Shown here in pieces: positions 61,986 through 64,000 of a stretch of 64,000 bases of DNA. The translations under genes were made by a program, and so were the position numbers. Position 1 is the first letter of the stretch; each line of letters begins with the position of its first letter. The notes under the pieces are model-generated. The model did no database searches. It was given only the letters and a program-made list of their open reading frames with translations, and was not told the origin of the DNA. Source of the stretch: Rotaria macrura (lineage: Eukaryota > Rotifera > Eurotatoria > Philodinida > Philodinidae); contig OENT01000090.1 of the NCBI GenBank assembly GCA_900239685.1, forward strand, positions 163,361 to 227,360. The letters run 5' to 3'.

Positions 61986-62508
61986 ATGCTTGAACAAAAC
62001 ACTAAGTTCCATTCCAACTTCATCGCAAACATAATTGGCGAAATCGATCAGATTGAGGGAGTGAAAAGATATAGAGTGACTCCTGGATCACTTTATACAC
62101 TCGATCATCTTTTTGTAAGATTTCAGATGATCTATTTCTTTGCTTGTTCTTTAGGCGAATATCTACATATTATATATTTATCATATCAATGAAAAGTTTA
62201 AAAGCTATACTATGACTAAAACTATTTGTTCGATGTTAATCAGCATTGGGTCGGGTTCAGGTGCCAAAAGTCGTAGCAATGCAGAACACTATTCAAAGCT
62301 ATTGATTCGCCCACGAGCGACGTCTATCATTGGTAGCAATAGAACTACACAAAAATATACTTGTTTATCTGATTTTGTAAAGAATATTCAATCAAATGAC
62401 ACTGTCTTCCATTTGATTTATTCATTTGATGAGAAAGTCGATTCGTCGGAAACCAATCAATCACTACCAATTCAATTTACTTCGCAACCAGGTGTCAGTT
62501 CTATTTGA
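61986..62508 (+). CDS. Unrecognised protein, two exons
   Basis: Exons 61986-62114 and 62155-62508 join in phase 0 across a 40-base intron (TTT|GTAAGA, CTTTAG|GCG); 160 aa. It starts MLEQNTKFHSNFIANIIGE. The second exon has SIGSGSGAKSRSNAEHYSK and TCLSDFVKNIQSNDTVFHLI, which look protein-like in codon use and composition. An internal ATG at 62212 would give a 98-aa alternative. No domain recognised. It lies 176 bases before the MJ1316-domain gene on the same strand, so the two could share a transcript or be one mis-split gene. Confidence 0.48.
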
Positions 62509-62684
62509 CTCAGTTATACTTATTTTTACTATGTAATTGTGAAATTTAACTTATGCAATTACATTCATGCTCTACACTCTTTCTATATAAAACTGCGAGC
62601 ATAAAATAGAAACATGTGGTTCTCTTTTACTTTGATAAAAGAACAAAATAATTATTATAAAATAGTTGTCAATCTTTACACATC

Positions 62685-63621
62685 ATGGATCAAAACGACA
62701 ATAACACAACAAACATTGTCGATCAATTTCAATCTCTGCGTTCCGTATTACGTTCCGATGATCATCTCCAAATTCAACCATCCGGAGACTTTGAACAAGT
62801 TCGTGTCAAACTCGATCATGATATTCAAATAAGTTTTTTCTTCGATTCGCTTACTGCTCTAACTAAACCATTGACTATCAATAATCTGCATGATCTGCGG
62901 ATCCTTAAATCATCAAATAAGTGTCCATTAAGTAATGATCAGTGGACACACACGCGTAACTACTTCGATGAGCTTGTAAAAAACTCAAATGACGCAAGTT
63001 CACTGCAGTCAATTGTTCAATTTATTCAAGATCATCTATTGAAAATGACAATAACGACTGGAAAGTCGAAACCGAAAGCACGAAAGTCGGCGGATATTCT
63101 ATCAACGGAAGAAACATCAGCGATGACGAATAAATTTCGTGGCGCAGATTTGATATTCAATCGAATTCTATTCGATAAAACAATAGATCAATCACAAGTT
63201 ATTATTGGCTATGAAGATCGTTTTACAGGCATGCATGAAATTTCGTTCAATGAATTTAAAAAAGTTGATAGTCATGAGGTAATATGATGGTAACTGAATT
63301 AGATAATGAAACATATGAAATTATTGTTTATTCCTTTAGTATGGTGTTCCAATGCACCGTGTTCGATACTTTAAAATCGATGGACGCATTGTTTGGGATC
63401 GAACAAAAAAGATCGATGTACTAACGGGTAGTGATCAAGTAAATGGCACTTCGCAAAGTACGAAAGAAGATTTTTCTGATATACGGTCGCCAATGAAAAT
63501 ATTTTATCATCTGTTGATTGATAAATACTGGGAAATTTTCATTCATCTGAGTAATAACACACCCACACCCTCTTCAATTGTCAAAATTGAAAGTTTAAGT
63601 TCATTTGGCAAATTGATATAG
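62685..63621 (+). CDS. MJ1316/DUF504 RNA cyclic-end recognition domain protein
   Basis: Two exons, 62685-63278 and 63340-63621, joined at GAG|GTAATA and CCTTTAG|TAT; 291 aa. Residues ~148-227 form the MJ1316 (DUF504) domain: GADLIFNRILFDKTIDQSQV, then YEDRFTGMHEISFNEF and VPMHRVRYFKIDGRIVWDR. This domain is proposed to recognise 2',3'-cyclic phosphate RNA ends and in animals occurs in LENG9-like proteins. The 2H phosphoesterase partner domain is not visible here. The N-terminal ~145 residues (MDQNDNNTTNIVDQFQ...) and the C-terminal 65 residues are unassigned. The intron falls inside the domain, which supports the join. Confidence 0.82.
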
Positions 63622-63931
63622 ACGGAAGACAATGATTTGAGGGGAAATATCCTTGATTTTCAGTTATTATATATTACAGAACGTTAAACAGTTATTCGAT
63701 TTATTTTGTAGATGTGTTACCAAATATAGGTTTCAGCGGTTGGCCCAGATATTTTTTTTTCTGGATAACTCAACCTTTTTATATGCTTTAATGATTTACT
63801 TACATAAGAACTATTAAAAATTATTATAGAGAGATTTATTCGAAATGGCGAGTCGATAGTAACTAGGCTAGAATCTGTAGAAGAGAGCTAATAAATTGCG
63901 CTTTGAACACACACATCCTAACTAGTATATA
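63622..63931. other. Intergenic
   Basis: Short AT-rich stretch after the MJ1316-domain gene; nothing seen. Confidence 0.6.
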
Positions 63932-64000
63932 CAGTGAAACCTCTCTATAGTGGACACCTTTCGGACTTTCCAAAATTGTCCACTATACAGAGGTGTCCAC
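63932..64000 (+). mobile_element. Left end of a pogo/Tigger-like element, cut by window
   Basis: Begins CAGTGAAACCTCTCTATAGT directly after TA, and contains GTGGACACC then its inverted partner GTCCACTATACAGAGGTGTCC. This is the typical terminal pattern of pogo/Tigger-type Tc1/mariner relatives. The body lies beyond the window. Confidence 0.75.

Noticed and set aside
1-64000. tRNA genes, rRNA, SL RNA gene, telomeric repeats or CRISPR
   Set aside because: I looked for tRNA B-box-like strings, G-rich telomere repeats, a spliced-leader sequence and regular direct repeats with spacers, and found none convincing.

Overview
The window looks like nuclear DNA of a small-genome invertebrate. A bdelloid rotifer is the best guess, inferred from AT-rich composition, many 40-70 nt GT-AG introns, compact gene islands between long AT-rich non-coding stretches, small non-autonomous DNA transposons and an apparent polycistronic cluster. 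No rRNA, tRNA, CRISPR or prokaryotic operon signal was seen. All gene models were built by hand, joining exons at GT/AG sites so that the reading frame is kept.

Layout. 2383-10735, minus: four tightly packed genes in transcription order, namely a small acidic protein, NASP histone chaperone, a coiled-coil/propeller-like lineage-specific protein and a TUG/ASPSCR1 UBX protein. The gaps are 156, 74 and 132 bases with an AG acceptor before three of the four starts, which suggests an SL trans-spliced operon. A divergent acidic repeat protein starts at 11181 (plus). 12-17.4 kb holds small transposons, including a decayed hAT with a BED-finger remnant (16352-17322). 19016-22043, minus: a 14-exon DUF389 membrane protein with a His-rich tail. 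25464-25713: a possible two-exon micro-gene. 27072-28425, minus: a DNAJB-type J protein. 28966-29502, plus: a small secreted Cys protein. 32106-32871, plus: a basic protein with a KEN motif. 37790-38977, plus: a diverged paralogue of the 6211-7326 gene. 42333-43947: a Tc1-like DD34E transposon with 215-base inverted repeats and a single stop in its transposase. 46224-49085, minus: an unrecognised zinc-ribbon protein. 49966-52015, plus: an alpha carbonic anhydrase with an N-terminal extension. 54960-55673, minus: an unrecognised small protein. 58.5-61.8 kb: three palindromic miniature elements. 61986-62508 and 62685-63621, plus: an unrecognised gene and an MJ1316/DUF504 RNA-end-recognition protein. 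63932-64000: the left end of a pogo/Tigger-like element cut by the window.

The most striking non-genic feature is a set of six miniature elements (three hAT-type with 8-base target duplications, three starting CCCAG) whose interiors are built from one short motif repeated on both strands, with a different motif in each element or subset.
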